A program made the translations under genes and the position numbers. Shown in pieces: positions 24,526-33,964 of a DNA stretch of 64,000 nucleotides. Numbering within the stretch: position 1 is the first letter of the stretch; each line of letters opens with the position of its first letter. The notes beneath the pieces are model-generated. The model was not told the origin of the DNA and made no database searches. It saw only the letters and a program-made list of their open reading frames with translations. Origin of the DNA: Streptomyces sp. NBC_01551. Its GTDB lineage: Bacteria > Actinomycetota > Actinomycetes > Streptomycetales > Streptomycetaceae. The stretch lies in the NCBI RefSeq assembly GCF_026339935.1, contig NZ_JAPEPX010000001.1:4025501-4089500 (forward strand), read 5' to 3'.

Positions 24526-27075
24526 ATGAGCAGCCTCTTTGACGACAGTTTCCTGGCGGACCTCACCCCCTCCGACGAGGTCCCGCCGCCGCCCGAGGAC
24601 CACGCCGCCCCGGAACCGGACGCGGACGATCTCTTCGGGGGCCGGTTCGACGTACCCATGAGCGGGGACGCGTACTACCGGGACGGCGCCCCCCGGCCCG
24701 TCATCGACGCCGCGGCGCTCCTGGACGGGCTGAACAAGGAGCAGGCCGCGGCCGTCGTGCACGCCGGGTCCCCGCTGCTGATCGTGGCCGGCGCCGGCTC
24801 CGGCAAGACCCGCGTGCTGACCCACCGCATCGGCCACCTGCTGGCCGCGCGGAACGTCCACCCGGGCCAGATCCTGGCGATCACCTTCACCAACAAGGCC
24901 GCCGGCGAGATGAAGGAGCGCGTCGAAGGCCTCGTCGGCCCCCGTGCAAACGCCATGTGGGTCTCGACGTTCCACAGCGCGTGCGTCCGCATCCTGCGCC
25001 GCGAGTCCAAGCGGCTCGGTTTCACCTCGTCGTTCTCGATCTACGACGCGGCCGACTCGAAGCGCCTGATGGCGCTCGTCTGCCGCGACCTGGACCTGGA
25101 CCCGAAGAAGTTCCCGCCCAAGGCCTTCAACGCCAAGATCTCGAACCTGAAGAACGAGCTGATCGACGACGAGGCCTTCGCGGCCCAGGCCGTCGACGGT
25201 TTCGAGAAGACGCTCGCCCAGGCGTACGCGATGTACCAGGGGCGGCTGCGCGAGGCCAACGCGCTCGACTTCGACGACATCATCATGACGACCGTGCACC
25301 TGCTCCAGGCGTTCCCGGACGTCGCCGAGCACTACCGGCGCCGCTTCCGGCACGTCCTGGTCGACGAGTACCAGGACACCAACCACGCCCAGTACACGCT
25401 CGTGCGCGAGCTGGTCGGCACCGGCTACCCGGACCTGCCGCCCGCCGAACTGTGCGTCGTGGGCGACGCCGACCAGTCGATCTACGCCTTCCGCGGCGCG
25501 ACCATCCGCAACATCCTCCAGTTCGAGGAGGACTACAAGGACGCGACGACGATCCTGCTGGAGCAGAACTACCGCTCCACCCAGACGATCCTCTCCGCCG
25601 CCAACGCGGTCATCGAGCGCAACGAGAACCGCCGCGCCAAGAACCTGTGGACCGAGGCCGGCACCGGCGCGGTCATCACCGGCTACGTCGCGGACACCGA
25701 GCACGACGAGGCACAGTTCGTCGCCGACGAGATCGACCGGCTGACGGACGCCGGCGACGCCAAGGCGGGCGACGTCGCGATCTTCTACCGCACCAACGCC
25801 CAGTCGCGTGTGTTCGAGGAGATCTTCATCCGGGTCGGCCTGCCCTACAAGGTCGTCGGCGGCGTCCGCTTCTACGAGCGCAAGGAGGTCCGGGACGTCC
25901 TCGCGTACCTGCGCGTCCTGGCGAACCCGGAAGACAACGTCCCGCTGCGCCGGATCCTGAACGTGCCCAAGCGCGGCATCGGCGAGCGCGCGGAAGCGAT
26001 GATCGACGCCCTCGCGATGCGCGAGAAGATCACCTTCCCGCAGGCGCTGCGGCGGGTGGACGAGGCGTTCGGCATGGCCGCCCGCTCGACCAACGCCGTG
26101 AAGCGGTTCAACGTGCTGATGGAGGAACTCCGCACGATCGTCGACTCCGGCGCCGGTCCGGCGGTCGTCCTGGAGGCGGTGCTGGAGCGTACGGGCTACC
26201 TCGCCGAGCTCCAGGCGTCGACCGACCCGCAGGACGAGACGCGGATCGAGAACCTCCAGGAGCTGGCGGCGGTGGCGCTGGAGTTCGAGCAGGCGCGGGT
26301 GGCCGCGGCCGCCGAGGCCGCCGAGAACGGCGCCCCGCCGGTGGGCCCCGGCACCCTCTCCGAGTTCCTGGAGCAGGTCGCGCTCGTGGCCGACTCCGAC
26401 CAGATCCCGGACGAGGACACCGAGGGCACCGGCGTCATCACCCTCATGACGCTGCACACCGCCAAGGGCCTGGAGTTCCCGGTGGTCTTCCTGACCGGCA
26501 TGGAGGACGGGGTCTTCCCGCACATGCGGTCGCTGGGGCAGACCAAGGAGCTGGAGGAGGAGCGGCGCCTGGCGTACGTGGGCATCACGCGCGCCCGGGA
26601 GCGGCTGTACCTGACGCGGTCCTCGATGCGCAGCGCGTGGGGGACCCCCTCGTACAACCCGCCCTCGCGGTTCCTGGAGGAGATCCCGGCGGAGTACCTC
26701 CAGTGGAAGCGGACGGGCGCGGCGCAGAAGCCGGCGGGTCCGATGCGGAGCTCGGGGTACGGGTCGGGTTCGGGGTCGGGCTTCGGGTCCGGGTCCGGTT
26801 CCGGCTCCGGGAAGGCGTCGTTCGGGACCTCGCCCGAGGCGTTCCTGTCCTCGTCGCGCACGAAGGCGGGCCCGTCCGGGTTCGCGACGCGCCGGGCGAC
26901 CGACAAGCCGGTCATCGCGCTGGCCGTCGGGGACCGGGTCACGCACGACCAGTTCGGGCTGGGCACCGTGATGGAGGTCAAGGGAGCCGGCGCGGACGCG
27001 CAGGCCACGATCGACTTCGGGGACGACAAGCCGAAGCGGCTGCTGCTGCGCTACGCGCCGGTGCAGAAGCTGTAG
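24526..27075 (+). CDS. pcrA: ATP-dependent DNA helicase PcrA/UvrD
   Basis: This is a superfamily 1 3'-5' helicase of 849 residues used in nucleotide excision repair, mismatch processing and clearing RecA or RNA polymerase from DNA. After a 60-residue acidic N-terminal extension, the helicase motifs follow in order: Q motif (LNKEQAAAV), Walker A (AGAGSGKT, about 88-95), TFTNKAAGEM, Walker B LVDEYQDTN, GDADQSIYAFRGA, QNYRST, TLHTAKGLEFPVVF and VGITRARERL. A Gly/Ser repeat (GSGSGFGSGSGSG) links to the C-terminal Tudor-like domain (VGDRVTHDQFGLGTVMEVKG) that in PcrA binds RNA polymerase. The start has no ribosome site and a DNA-damage-type promoter lies directly upstream. A GC hairpin ends the gene. 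Confidence 0.97.
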   Translation: MSSLFDDSFLADLTPSDEVPPPPEDHAAPEPDADDLFGGRFDVPMSGDAYYRDGAPRPVIDAAALLDGLNKEQAAAVVHAGSPLLIVAGAGSGKTRVLTHRIGHLLAARNVHPGQILAITFTNKAAGEMKERVEGLVGPRANAMWVSTFHSACVRILRRESKRLGFTSSFSIYDAADSKRLMALVCRDLDLDPKKFPPKAFNAKISNLKNELIDDEAFAAQAVDGFEKTLAQAYAMYQGRLREANALDFDDIIMTTVHLLQAFPDVAEHYRRRFRHVLVDEYQDTNHAQYTLVRELVGTGYPDLPPAELCVVGDADQSIYAFRGATIRNILQFEEDYKDATTILLEQNYRSTQTILSAANAVIERNENRRAKNLWTEAGTGAVITGYVADTEHDEAQFVADEIDRLTDAGDAKAGDVAIFYRTNAQSRVFEEIFIRVGLPYKVVGGVRFYERKEVRDVLAYLRVLANPEDNVPLRRILNVPKRGIGERAEAMIDALAMREKITFPQALRRVDEAFGMAARSTNAVKRFNVLMEELRTIVDSGAGPAVVLEAVLERTGYLAELQASTDPQDETRIENLQELAAVALEFEQARVAAAAEAAENGAPPVGPGTLSEFLEQVALVADSDQIPDEDTEGTGVITLMTLHTAKGLEFPVVFLTGMEDGVFPHMRSLGQTKELEEERRLAYVGITRARERLYLTRSSMRSAWGTPSYNPPSRFLEEIPAEYLQWKRTGAAQKPAGPMRSSGYGSGSGSGFGSGSGSGSGKASFGTSPEAFLSSSRTKAGPSGFATRRATDKPVIALAVGDRVTHDQFGLGTVMEVKGAGADAQATIDFGDDKPKRLLLRYAPVQKL

Positions 27076-27083
27076 TCCGTCCG

Positions 27084-27110
27084 TCCCGGGCGGCGTTCCG
27101 CCGCCCGGGA
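27084..27110. terminator. Bidirectional terminator between pcrA and the M23 peptidase gene
   Basis: A perfect 12-bp stem (27084-27095 with 27099-27110) with a 3-base loop sits between the two convergent stops. Confidence 0.8.
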
Positions 27111-27114
27111 TCGG

Positions 27115-28668
27115 TCAGTTCGGGTCCAGGCCGTGGCTGCGCAGCCACGACAGGGGGTCGATCGCCGCGCCGCCGCCGGGCCGTACCTCGAAGTGCAGGT
27201 GCGGGCCGGTGGAGTTGCCCGAGTTGCCGGAGTACGCGATGACCTCGCCGGCCTTGACCTTGCCGGACCGGATCTTGGTGCTGCTCAGGTGGCAGTACCA
27301 GGTCTCGGTGCCGTCGGGCGAGGTCACTATCGCCATGTTGCCGTAGGCGCTGTTCCACTGGGTGCGCACGGTGCCGTCGGTCGCGGCCATGACCGGGGTG
27401 CCGTAGCCGACCGGGAAGTCGATGCCGGTGTGCACCGACATCCACATGCCGCCGGCCTGCCCGAAGGTGGCGCTGAGGCCGTGCTGCCCGACCGGGACGG
27501 CGAACTTGGGGCGGGCCGCTTCCTTGGCCGCCGCCTCCTCCGCCTTTTTCTTCTTCTCGTCTTCCTGGCGCTGGCGCAGGTCGATGCGCTCCTGCGTGCG
27601 GCTCGCGCGGTCCGCGAAGTCGCCCGCGTCGGCGCTGAGCGCGGCCAGCTGGGTGTCGAGCTGGCTGTTCGCGGCGACCGGCTTCACCGCGGCCGGGTCG
27701 GGCGCGGCCAGGGTGGTGACGTCCTCGCCGGTCTTGCCGCCGGTGTCGGTGAGTCCGCCGACGGACGCGGCGGCCACTCCGGCGACGCCCATCACGCAGA
27801 CGGAGGGCACGGCGACGGTGAGCAGGGCGGAACGCTTCGCCGGGGTGCGGCGGCGACTGTTGCCGGCCTTGGCGGTGCTGCCCTTGGCGGCACCCTTCGC
27901 CGAGCCGGCCTTTGCCGCGCCGGCGCGGCGCGCGGCGCGCGGCTCGGCGGGCGGGGTGACCGGCATGGCCTGGGTGGGCAGATCGTGCACGGCGCCGGGC
28001 TCGGGCTCTTCGAGTGCGAGCTGGGGCTCGGGTTCGGGCTCCGGCGCGACGGGCGTGGGCTCGTACGAGAGGTCGTAGCCCTGCGGCTCGTACTGGGTCT
28101 GCTCGTATTGCGGCTGTTCGTGCTGCGGCTGCTCGTACTGAGGCTGTTCGTACTGCGCCTGTTCGTACTGCGCCTGCTCGTACTGCTCGTAGGCGTACGG
28201 GGTGGCGGTGGCGGTTGCCTCGGGCTGGAGCCCTTCCTGGGCGACGGTGTTCCAGGCGGTGGCGTCGTAGGCGCCGGTCTCGGTGCCGGTGGTGCCGTAG
28301 CCGGGCATCGCCCAGTGTCCGGTCTGCTCGCCGGAGGTGTCGTAGCCGAAGCCGGTCGACTGGTACTCGGGGCCGGGGGCCGCCGCGTTCGCCGCCGTCC
28401 ACGCGCCGGCGTCCCACTGGCCCGTGCCGTCGGCGGGGACGCCCTGGCTGGGGATGGTGGAGAGGTACGCGTCCTGCTGCGGGTAACTGTCCTGCGTGGT
28501 CCAGGCGGTGGTGTCGTACGCGCCGGTCTCGTAGGAGTTGTACGCGTAGTTGTACCCCTGGCCCTGCGTTTCGTAGGCAACGTAGGCCGAGTCACCAGCG
28601 AAAGTGGTGGTGGAAAGGCCGTCGTACCCGAGATCGGGGTACTGGCCCGACGGTGGGCGGTCGTTCAC
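27115..28668 (-). CDS. M23-family peptidoglycan metallopeptidase with a Tyr/Gln-rich cytoplasmic tail
   Basis: This is a membrane-anchored LytM-type endopeptidase of 517 residues. The start is GTG 28668; a TTG one codon upstream is less likely. The first 250 residues are low-complexity and rich in Tyr, Gln, Glu and Pro, with the repeat QYEQ/QPQYEQ at about 28080-28190. A basic Lys/Ala patch then precedes a single membrane helix (ALLTVAVPSVCVMGVAGVAAAS), followed by a coiled coil (DRASRTQERIDLRQRQEDEKKKK) and the M23 domain: zinc ligands in HTGIDFPVGYG and GPHLHFEV, with the conserved NGNMAIV-like turn. The domain should lie outside the membrane and cut cross-bridges, or act as an activator if inactive; the ligands are intact. 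The 5' region has a GGGGAACC...ATTCCCC hairpin at about 28709-28731. Confidence 0.9.
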   Translation of the reverse strand: MNDRPPSGQYPDLGYDGLSTTTFAGDSAYVAYETQGQGYNYAYNSYETGAYDTTAWTTQDSYPQQDAYLSTIPSQGVPADGTGQWDAGAWTAANAAAPGPEYQSTGFGYDTSGEQTGHWAMPGYGTTGTETGAYDATAWNTVAQEGLQPEATATATPYAYEQYEQAQYEQAQYEQPQYEQPQHEQPQYEQTQYEPQGYDLSYEPTPVAPEPEPEPQLALEEPEPGAVHDLPTQAMPVTPPAEPRAARRAGAAKAGSAKGAAKGSTAKAGNSRRRTPAKRSALLTVAVPSVCVMGVAGVAAASVGGLTDTGGKTGEDVTTLAAPDPAAVKPVAANSQLDTQLAALSADAGDFADRASRTQERIDLRQRQEDEKKKKAEEAAAKEAARPKFAVPVGQHGLSATFGQAGGMWMSVHTGIDFPVGYGTPVMAATDGTVRTQWNSAYGNMAIVTSPDGTETWYCHLSSTKIRSGKVKAGEVIAYSGNSGNSTGPHLHFEVRPGGGAAIDPLSWLRSHGLDPN

Positions 28669-28898
28669 CAACTTCTCTTTCGCCTCGGCGGTGGGGGGCC
28701 TGGGTGGCCGGGGAATGAGAGGTTCCCCGGAGGAGAGCAGTGGCGTGACTGTACCCGCCGGTTACGTGCGACGACAATCTTCGGAGGGGTTCGTCCTCGG
28801 GGGAACCGGGCATTCGGCCGCCTTTCGGTCGCCGAAACACTCAGCCTTGGCCTTGAGTTCGAAATTCGTTCGACTTTCGTTGGGTTTCGTGAACCGGC

Positions 28899-29717
28899 TC
28901 AGGCGGACTCGGAGGACCAGGTTCCGGGCTGCGGAGCCGACACCTCACCGAGCTCGCCGGGCCGCCCGTCGAGGGCGCGGCGGACCGCCGCGATCACCGC
29001 CGGGTGCGCCGGGAGGGCGAGGTGCCCGATACCGGTGACCTGGATGTTCTCGGCGTGCAGATCCGGATGCTCCAGGCGTGCCGTCCCGGCCGGAGCCATG
29101 ATCGCGTCGAGCTCGCTCCAGAACGCGACGCACCGGGTCCGGCACCCGGGCGCGGGCGCGCGGAGCTCGGCCATCACGGCCGAGTCCGGGCGCATCTGCC
29201 GGACCAGGGGGTGCGCGTCCATGAAGGGGGCGACCCGGGTTCCGGAATGCGGGGTGCCGAGGGTGACGAGCGTGCGGACGCGCGTGTCGCCGCCGAGCCG
29301 CTGGACGTAGTACCGCCCGACCAGCCCGCCCAGGCTGTGGCCGACCAGGTCCACCCGGTCCTGCCCGGTGCGCTCGCACAGCTCCTCGACGCGGCGCGCG
29401 AGATGGCGGGCCGTGACGCGCAGGTCGCGGGTGAAGGGGGAGTAGTTGTACGTCTCCACGTGCCGGCGGCCGCCCGCCCCGAGGGCGCGGCGCAGCAGGA
29501 CGAAGACGGAGCGGTTGTCGGAGAACCCGTGCAGCAGCAGGACCGGCGGACGCGGCCCGGCCGGCCCGGTCGGCGGGCGCTCGCTCAGCACGCCGGTGGG
29601 ATAGAGGAGCAGGTGCCCGGCGAACACCAGCGCCTCCAGCACGGCGGCCCGCACCACGGCCCCCGACGGCGCCACGGACTGCGAAACGGTCAGCAACGGC
29701 GTGATCGACAGACCCAT
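28899..29717 (-). CDS. Triacylglycerol lipase-like alpha/beta hydrolase
   Basis: This is a hydrolase of 272 residues with lipase class 2/LipA-like features: the oxyanion motif LLLHGFSDN, nucleophile Ser in GHSLGG, Asp in SELDAIM and His in [20 protein letters not shown] after the nucleophile is typical of this family. The N terminus ([30 protein letters not shown]) is hydrophobic and may be a signal anchor, so the enzyme could be membrane-bound or exported. ATG 29717 is the start. It runs in the same direction as the M23 gene, with 230 bases between. The substrate is unknown; a short-chain or acyl-glycerol ester is plausible. Confidence 0.82.
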   Translation of the reverse strand: MGLSITPLLTVSQSVAPSGAVVRAAVLEALVFAGHLLLYPTGVLSERPPTGPAGPRPPVLLLHGFSDNRSVFVLLRRALGAGGRRHVETYNYSPFTRDLRVTARHLARRVEELCERTGQDRVDLVGHSLGGLVGRYYVQRLGGDTRVRTLVTLGTPHSGTRVAPFMDAHPLVRQMRPDSAVMAELRAPAPGCRTRCVAFWSELDAIMAPAGTARLEHPDLHAENIQVTGIGHLALPAHPAVIAAVRRALDGRPGELGEVSAPQPGTWSSESA

Positions 29718-29919
29718 CGACGGCCTCCCCTAAGCCCCTTGAGCCCCTTGGGTACGCGCCGGTCGACCGCCCGCCGCCTGTGGCCGGATGTGACCCCGCC
29801 ACCGTGCCGTGCGGCTGTCGGCGCGGTGGCGGGGCTACTGGTTGCGGCTCTGTGCGGCTCCTCTGGTGAATCAGTCGCGGTGAATCAATGGCGTCCCACG
29901 TGTGATTTCCCCCTCGTGG

Positions 29920-29966
29920 TTGACCGCGAAACGGTGGCGTGCGCGATGCTGTACTTAACGTTCGTT
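29920..29966 (+). promoter_or_regulatory. Candidate icmB promoter with a TetR-like operator
   Basis: TTGACC (29920-29925) and GATGCT (29945-29950) lie 19 bases apart. AACG-TT-CGTT (29957-29966), an inverted repeat with a 2-base centre of the type bound by TetR regulators, covers the expected transcription start and precedes the GGGAGG ribosome site. Confidence 0.45.
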
Positions 29967-29984
29967 CACTCGGGAGGCAGTGCG

Positions 29985-30386
29985 ATGGGTGTGACCGGTC
30001 CGATCCGTGTGGTGGTGGCCAAGCCGGGTCTCGACGGCCACGACCGTGGTGCCAAGGTCATCGCGCGGGCTCTGCGGGACGCCGGCATGGAGGTCATCTA
30101 CACCGGCCTCCACCAGACCCCCGAACAGATCGTGGACACCGCGATCCAGGAAGACGCCGACGCGATCGGCCTCTCGATCCTCTCCGGCGCCCACAACACG
30201 CTGTTCGTGCGCGTCCTCGAACTCCTCAAGGAGCGCGACGCGGAGGACATCAAGGTCTTCGGCGGGGGCATCATCCCGGAGGACGACATCGCCCCCCTGA
30301 AGGAGAAGGGCGTAGCCGCGATCTTCACCCCGGGCGCGACGACCACGTCGATCGTCGACTGGGTCCGCACCCACGTCCGCCAGTAG
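29985..30386 (+). CDS. icmB: Isobutyryl-CoA mutase small (B12-binding) subunit
   Basis: This protein of 133 residues binds adenosylcobalamin for the rearrangement of isobutyryl-CoA to n-butyryl-CoA, which feeds valine carbon into fatty acid and polyketide precursors. It consists only of the B12-binding Rossmann-type domain: DGHDRG gives the DxHxxG lower-ligand motif (Asp17, His19, Gly22), and [11 protein letters not shown] and [11 protein letters not shown] line the nucleotide tail pocket. Length and sequence fit the separate IcmB subunit, not a fused mutase. The large subunit is not in this window, so the partner must be encoded elsewhere. ATG 29985 has GGGAGG seven bases upstream. It could also serve another acyl-CoA mutase large subunit. 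Confidence 0.88.
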   Translation: MGVTGPIRVVVAKPGLDGHDRGAKVIARALRDAGMEVIYTGLHQTPEQIVDTAIQEDADAIGLSILSGAHNTLFVRVLELLKERDAEDIKVFGGGIIPEDDIAPLKEKGVAAIFTPGATTTSIVDWVRTHVRQ

Positions 30387-30843
30387 CCTCCGGCGGCCCC
30401 GCACCCTGCCACTCCGCCAGCCGGCGCCCGGCCCCCGCTGACCGGGGCGCCGGGACTACCGGGCTTGCCGGGACCAGCCCCCGCGCTGCCCGGTAGCGCC
30501 GGGGTCGCCGGGCGCGCCGCCGTTGTCGGGGCCGGCGCCCGGCCCCCGCGCCTCAATCGCCGGCGGGGCTGGGGTGCGACGGCCGGGCTGGGCGGTGCGG
30601 CGGCAGCTGCGGGCACGGGCTTTGCCCGGTGCCCTTCGGCGGCTGGATTGTCCGGAGGGCAATTGCGGCTCGCCGCACCCGTCCGACGCGTCGGCCAAGA
30701 TCCAGCCCCGCCGTCACACCCCAGCCCCGCCGGCGTTTGAGGCGCGGGGTCTGGGGCGGAGCCCCAGGGGCTGCAGCCCGGCTACCGCTCCAGCTCGGCC
30801 TGTCCGGCGTACCCCGTCAGCCTCGTCGGCGTTGAGGCGGGGT
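30387..30843. repeat. Non-coding stretch of dispersed GC-rich repeats
   Basis: I see no gene in these 457 bases. A 29-base element (30544-30572, ending GCCGGCGGGGCTGG) recurs inverted at 30721-30749 with one mismatch. A GGGGCGGAGCCCCAGG block at 30751-30766 also occurs at 37466-37481. Several nested hairpins are possible. The same 29-base element appears at 44869-44895, 44978-45006 and 61217-61241, always between genes. Confidence 0.7.
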
Positions 30844-32412
30844 TCAGAGGGGCGGGGTTAGTTCCGACAGCATGGTCGCGCGGATGCGAAGGGTGGCCAC
30901 CAGGCGCTGGAACGCCTCCGACCAGTACGCCGCCGCCCCCGGCGCGGAGTCCGGATCCTCCGGCGCGGCCGTCAGCGCTTCCAGACGCCCCGCCTCCGCA
31001 GGATCCAGGCAGCGCTCCGCCAGCCCCATCACCCCGCTGAAGCTCCACGGGTAGCTGCCCGCCGCCCGCGCGGCGTCCAGCGCGTCCACCACGGCCCGCC
31101 CCAGCACCCCCGCCCACGGCACCCCGCACACCCCGAGCAGCTGAAACGCCTCGGACAGCCCGTGCGCCCGCACGAACTCCGCGACCCACCGCGCCCGTTC
31201 CCCCTCCGGCAGGATCGACAGCAGCTTCGCCCGCTCCGCTATCGACGCCGTCCCCGGCCCGGCCGCGGCCGGCGCGGACGCCGAGCCGAGCAGGGCCTGC
31301 GACCACCCGGGATCACGCTGGCGCACCGCCGCCCGGCACCACGCCGCGTGGAGTTCCTCCGCCCAGCCCTCGGCCACCGGCCGCGCCACTATCTCCGCCG
31401 GGCCCAGCCCCCCGAACCGCTCCGGCCAGCAGGACAACGGCGCCGCCTCCACCAGCTGGCCCAGCCACCACGCCCGCTCCCCGCGCCCGGCCGGCGGCCG
31501 TTTCACCACCCCGTCCCGCAGCATCCCCGCGTCGCACTCCGCCGGCGGAGTCACCCCCTCCGGGCCCACGCAGGCCAGCGCCCGCTCAGCCATCCGTCCC
31601 GCCAGCGCCGAACCCGGCAGCGCGGACAGCAACTCGGCCGCCGTCGCGCGGACATTGCGGCTGCGGTCTCCCAACGCCGCCTCCAGGAACGGCTCGTCCC
31701 CCTCCGACAGCCCCACCCGCAGCGAATCGAGGAACATCAGCCGGTCCTCGGCCCGTTCGGTGGCCCAGGTCGTCGCCAGCAGCCGGGTCGCCCCCGCCGC
31801 CTCGTGCGCCCGTACGGCGCCCAGCAGCGCGACCCGTTCCGCGAACAGGCCCTCCTGCCACAGCCGTTCCACCCCCGCCGCGTCCGTGACCTCCGGCAGC
31901 TCCCCGCCGCCCCCCGACCCGCCGCGCAGCGCGAACCGCCAGTCGGGATTCAGCCGGGCCAGCCACAGCCCCCGGACCCCGGCCAGGGCCAGCGCCTGCG
32001 GGCGCAGGTCCGTACGCGCCCGGGCCGCGTCCAGCAGCGCCGGCACCAGCGCCGCCGGCGCCCGGTACCCGTACCGCCCGGCGGCGGCCAGCCACTGTGG
32101 CAGCAGCTCCGTCAGATCCGGGGCGGTGCCGCGACGGCCGCCCCCGCCGGCCGCTCCCGAGCGGCCCGCCAGCAGCTGCGCGAGCCGCCGCCGGGCCGCT
32201 TCCGGTGGCGCCGGGCGCGGATCCCGGGGCGCCGGCTCCGGGCGCGGACCCGCCTCGGCGGGCCGCAGCCCGGCCCGCCGCCGTACGGTCTGCACCGCCG
32301 CCGCGTCCAGCAGCGCCTCCGGACTGCCCTGTCGCCGCTCGGTGCCCAGCAGCGCGACCCCGACCAGCTCCTCCCAGTCCCCGTGCGGCGTCTCCCCGTC
32401 CAGCGTCTCCAT
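30844..32412 (-). CDS. DUF5691 protein of the MoxR-VWA module
   Basis: This is a protein of 522 residues with no signal peptide or membrane helix. It begins MET(LDGET) at ATG 32412 with GGGAGGGG upstream. After LVGVALLGTERR, the body is made of amphipathic helical pairs rich in Leu, Ala and Trp (FLEAALGDRSRNVRATAAELLSALPGSALAGRM), which read like HEAT-type repeats; DUF5691 is the family I associate with it. No catalytic motif is evident. It is the distal gene of the minus-strand arm, after the SWIM gene, in a five-gene set with MoxR ATPase, DUF5682 and VWA genes. Helical repeats suggest a scaffold or substrate-binding part of that system. Its exact role is unknown. Confidence 0.7.
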   Translation of the reverse strand: METLDGETPHGDWEELVGVALLGTERRQGSPEALLDAAAVQTVRRRAGLRPAEAGPRPEPAPRDPRPAPPEAARRRLAQLLAGRSGAAGGGGRRGTAPDLTELLPQWLAAAGRYGYRAPAALVPALLDAARARTDLRPQALALAGVRGLWLARLNPDWRFALRGGSGGGGELPEVTDAAGVERLWQEGLFAERVALLGAVRAHEAAGATRLLATTWATERAEDRLMFLDSLRVGLSEGDEPFLEAALGDRSRNVRATAAELLSALPGSALAGRMAERALACVGPEGVTPPAECDAGMLRDGVVKRPPAGRGERAWWLGQLVEAAPLSCWPERFGGLGPAEIVARPVAEGWAEELHAAWCRAAVRQRDPGWSQALLGSASAPAAAGPGTASIAERAKLLSILPEGERARWVAEFVRAHGLSEAFQLLGVCGVPWAGVLGRAVVDALDAARAAGSYPWSFSGVMGLAERCLDPAEAGRLEALTAAPEDPDSAPGAAAYWSEAFQRLVATLRIRATMLSELTPPL

Positions 32413-32441
32413 CGGACCCCTCCCTCGCGTCGTGTTGCCCG

Positions 32442-32474
32442 GCTCCGGTCCCGCCCCCTCCGCGGGACCGGAGC
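32442..32474 (-). terminator. Hairpin between the SWIM and DUF5691 genes
   Basis: A perfect 13-bp stem (32442-32454 with 32462-32474) has a 7-base loop. It lies 142 bases after the SWIM stop and 29 bases before DUF5691, so it may reduce read-through or shape the DUF5691 leader. The remaining bases of this 204-base gap show nothing else. Confidence 0.55.
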
Positions 32475-32616
32475 GGCTTTCCGCCCCGTTTCGACCAGCG
32501 TTCAGCTGGCGTGGCTGTCGTTCACGCTTGCCCCCCGGCTCGCTCGTGTGTTCACGCCGACGCCCCCGCGCCGTGCGCTTCCTTCGTCTCCCCGCGCCGG
32601 CGCTCCCCCTGGCCGG

Positions 32617-33957
32617 TCAGACCAGGGCCACGGGCTCCGGCGTATCCGGCTGCCAGGCCGTCAGCGGAGTGAAGCCGCGATGGCCGCACTCGCCGAAGAC
32701 CGTGACGGGACCGCCGCCCGAGAGGGCGGCCAGCTGCCACAGTCCGGACCGCGAACGGCCCCCGGCGAGGGCCACCGGCAGGGCGGACGTCCCCTCCACG
32801 TCCGCCAGTTGCCAGCCCAGCTCGCCCGGTATCGGGAGGACCGGGCCCAGCACCACGGGCCAGGAATCCAGCCACGGGTCCTCGCGCAGCGCCGCCCCGT
32901 ACGCCTCCAGGGCGGCCTCCGTGCTCACCCCGGCCGGGGCCTGCGCGCACGGCGTCGCCGCCGCGAACCGCTCCCCGAGGTCCGCCCGGAGCCCCGCCGA
33001 ACCGGGCCGGAAGCGAGCCTCCGCCTCCAGCACCAGCCCCACCGGCAGCGCCAGCCCCGGCGGCCGCCCGGGCGGCCCGAAGTCGAGCACCAGGGCCGGG
33101 CGCCCGCTCCCCAGCCCGCGCAGCCATATCCGGCGGGTGGTGAGGCGGCCGTCCGCGGACACCGAGTCGTACTGGGACAGGACCAGCCACCGGTCCCGTA
33201 CCGCCTCCCCCTCCCCGGAGGCGCCCGGTATCCCCACCCGGTTGCGGACCGTCGCCGCCAGCGGTTCCGGCAACGCCGAAACCCCAAGCCAGGCCCGGTC
33301 CAGCAGGTGCAGCAGCGCGGCCTCCTCCAGCATCCGGGCGGGCCAGCCGGGCCCGCAACTGGGTATCGTCCCCAACTCCCGCACCCGCGCGGCCAGTCCG
33401 GGGGCCTGGGCGTCGACCATCCGGGCCGCGGTCTCCTCCCAGCCCGCGTAGCCCGTCTGCTCCTGGCCGGCCAGGCCGCCCCGCAGCAGGTCCGAGAGCC
33501 GCTGTTCGAGCTCTCCGACGCCCGCGCCGACGCGCGCCGCCCGCCGCTCGGCCCGGCGCCGGGCGGCCTCCTCGTCCACCGGCTTGGCCGGCCCGCCGGC
33601 CGGGCGCGCGGCCTTCGCCGCCCGCCCGGCGAGCCATTCCCCGGCCCAGTCCGGCGCCTGGCCGGGCTCGCCCAGCCCCTCCGCCGCCCAGAGCAGCAGC
33701 AGCCCCAGCGCGTGCTTGCACGGGAACTTCCGGCTCGGGCAGGAGCACTTGTACGCCGGGCCCGTCAGGTCCACGACCGTCCGGTACGGCGTACTGCCGC
33801 TGCCCTTGCACAACCCCCACACCGCACCGGAAGCGGAACCTCCGGTCTGCGACCACGGGCCCGGCCCGCCGAGCCTGCCCCCCGCCTTGCGTGACGCCAC
33901 GTCAGGAGCCAGAGCCAGTACCTGTTCCGCCGTCCAGCGGTCCCCCTGCTCAGTCAT
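32617..33957 (-). CDS. SWIM zinc-finger protein of the MoxR-VWA module
   Basis: This is a protein of 446 residues with an N-terminal SWIM zinc finger: CSC at 71-73 and CKH with Cys80 and His82, giving CxCx6CxH. SWIM fingers bind DNA or proteins. The rest is a mixed, Trp- and Leu-rich region (WLVLSQYDSVSADGRLTTRRIWLRGL) with no enzyme motif that I know. I place the start at ATG 33957, because a perfect TTGTCAGTG-N8-TACGGT promoter ends seven bases before it and the mRNA would begin at that ATG; GTG 33966 lies within the -10 region and is excluded on this model. It is divergent from the MoxR gene, which has a matching promoter. Confidence 0.82.
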   Translation of the reverse strand: MTEQGDRWTAEQVLALAPDVASRKAGGRLGGPGPWSQTGGSASGAVWGLCKGSGSTPYRTVVDLTGPAYKCSCPSRKFPCKHALGLLLLWAAEGLGEPGQAPDWAGEWLAGRAAKAARPAGGPAKPVDEEAARRRAERRAARVGAGVGELEQRLSDLLRGGLAGQEQTGYAGWEETAARMVDAQAPGLAARVRELGTIPSCGPGWPARMLEEAALLHLLDRAWLGVSALPEPLAATVRNRVGIPGASGEGEAVRDRWLVLSQYDSVSADGRLTTRRIWLRGLGSGRPALVLDFGPPGRPPGLALPVGLVLEAEARFRPGSAGLRADLGERFAAATPCAQAPAGVSTEAALEAYGAALREDPWLDSWPVVLGPVLPIPGELGWQLADVEGTSALPVALAGGRSRSGLWQLAALSGGGPVTVFGECGHRGFTPLTAWQPDTPEPVALV

Positions 33958-33964
33958 GTGTTCC

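Noticed and set aside
28669..28898. A c-di-AMP (ydaO) riboswitch upstream of the M23 peptidase
   Set aside because: A GGGGGAACCGGG string is present only on the plus strand, facing no gene, and the later conserved blocks of that riboswitch are missing on either strand.
29957..29966. A LexA box near icmB
   Set aside because: The repeat is AACG-TT-CGTT, not GAAC-N4-GTTC; icmB has no damage link.
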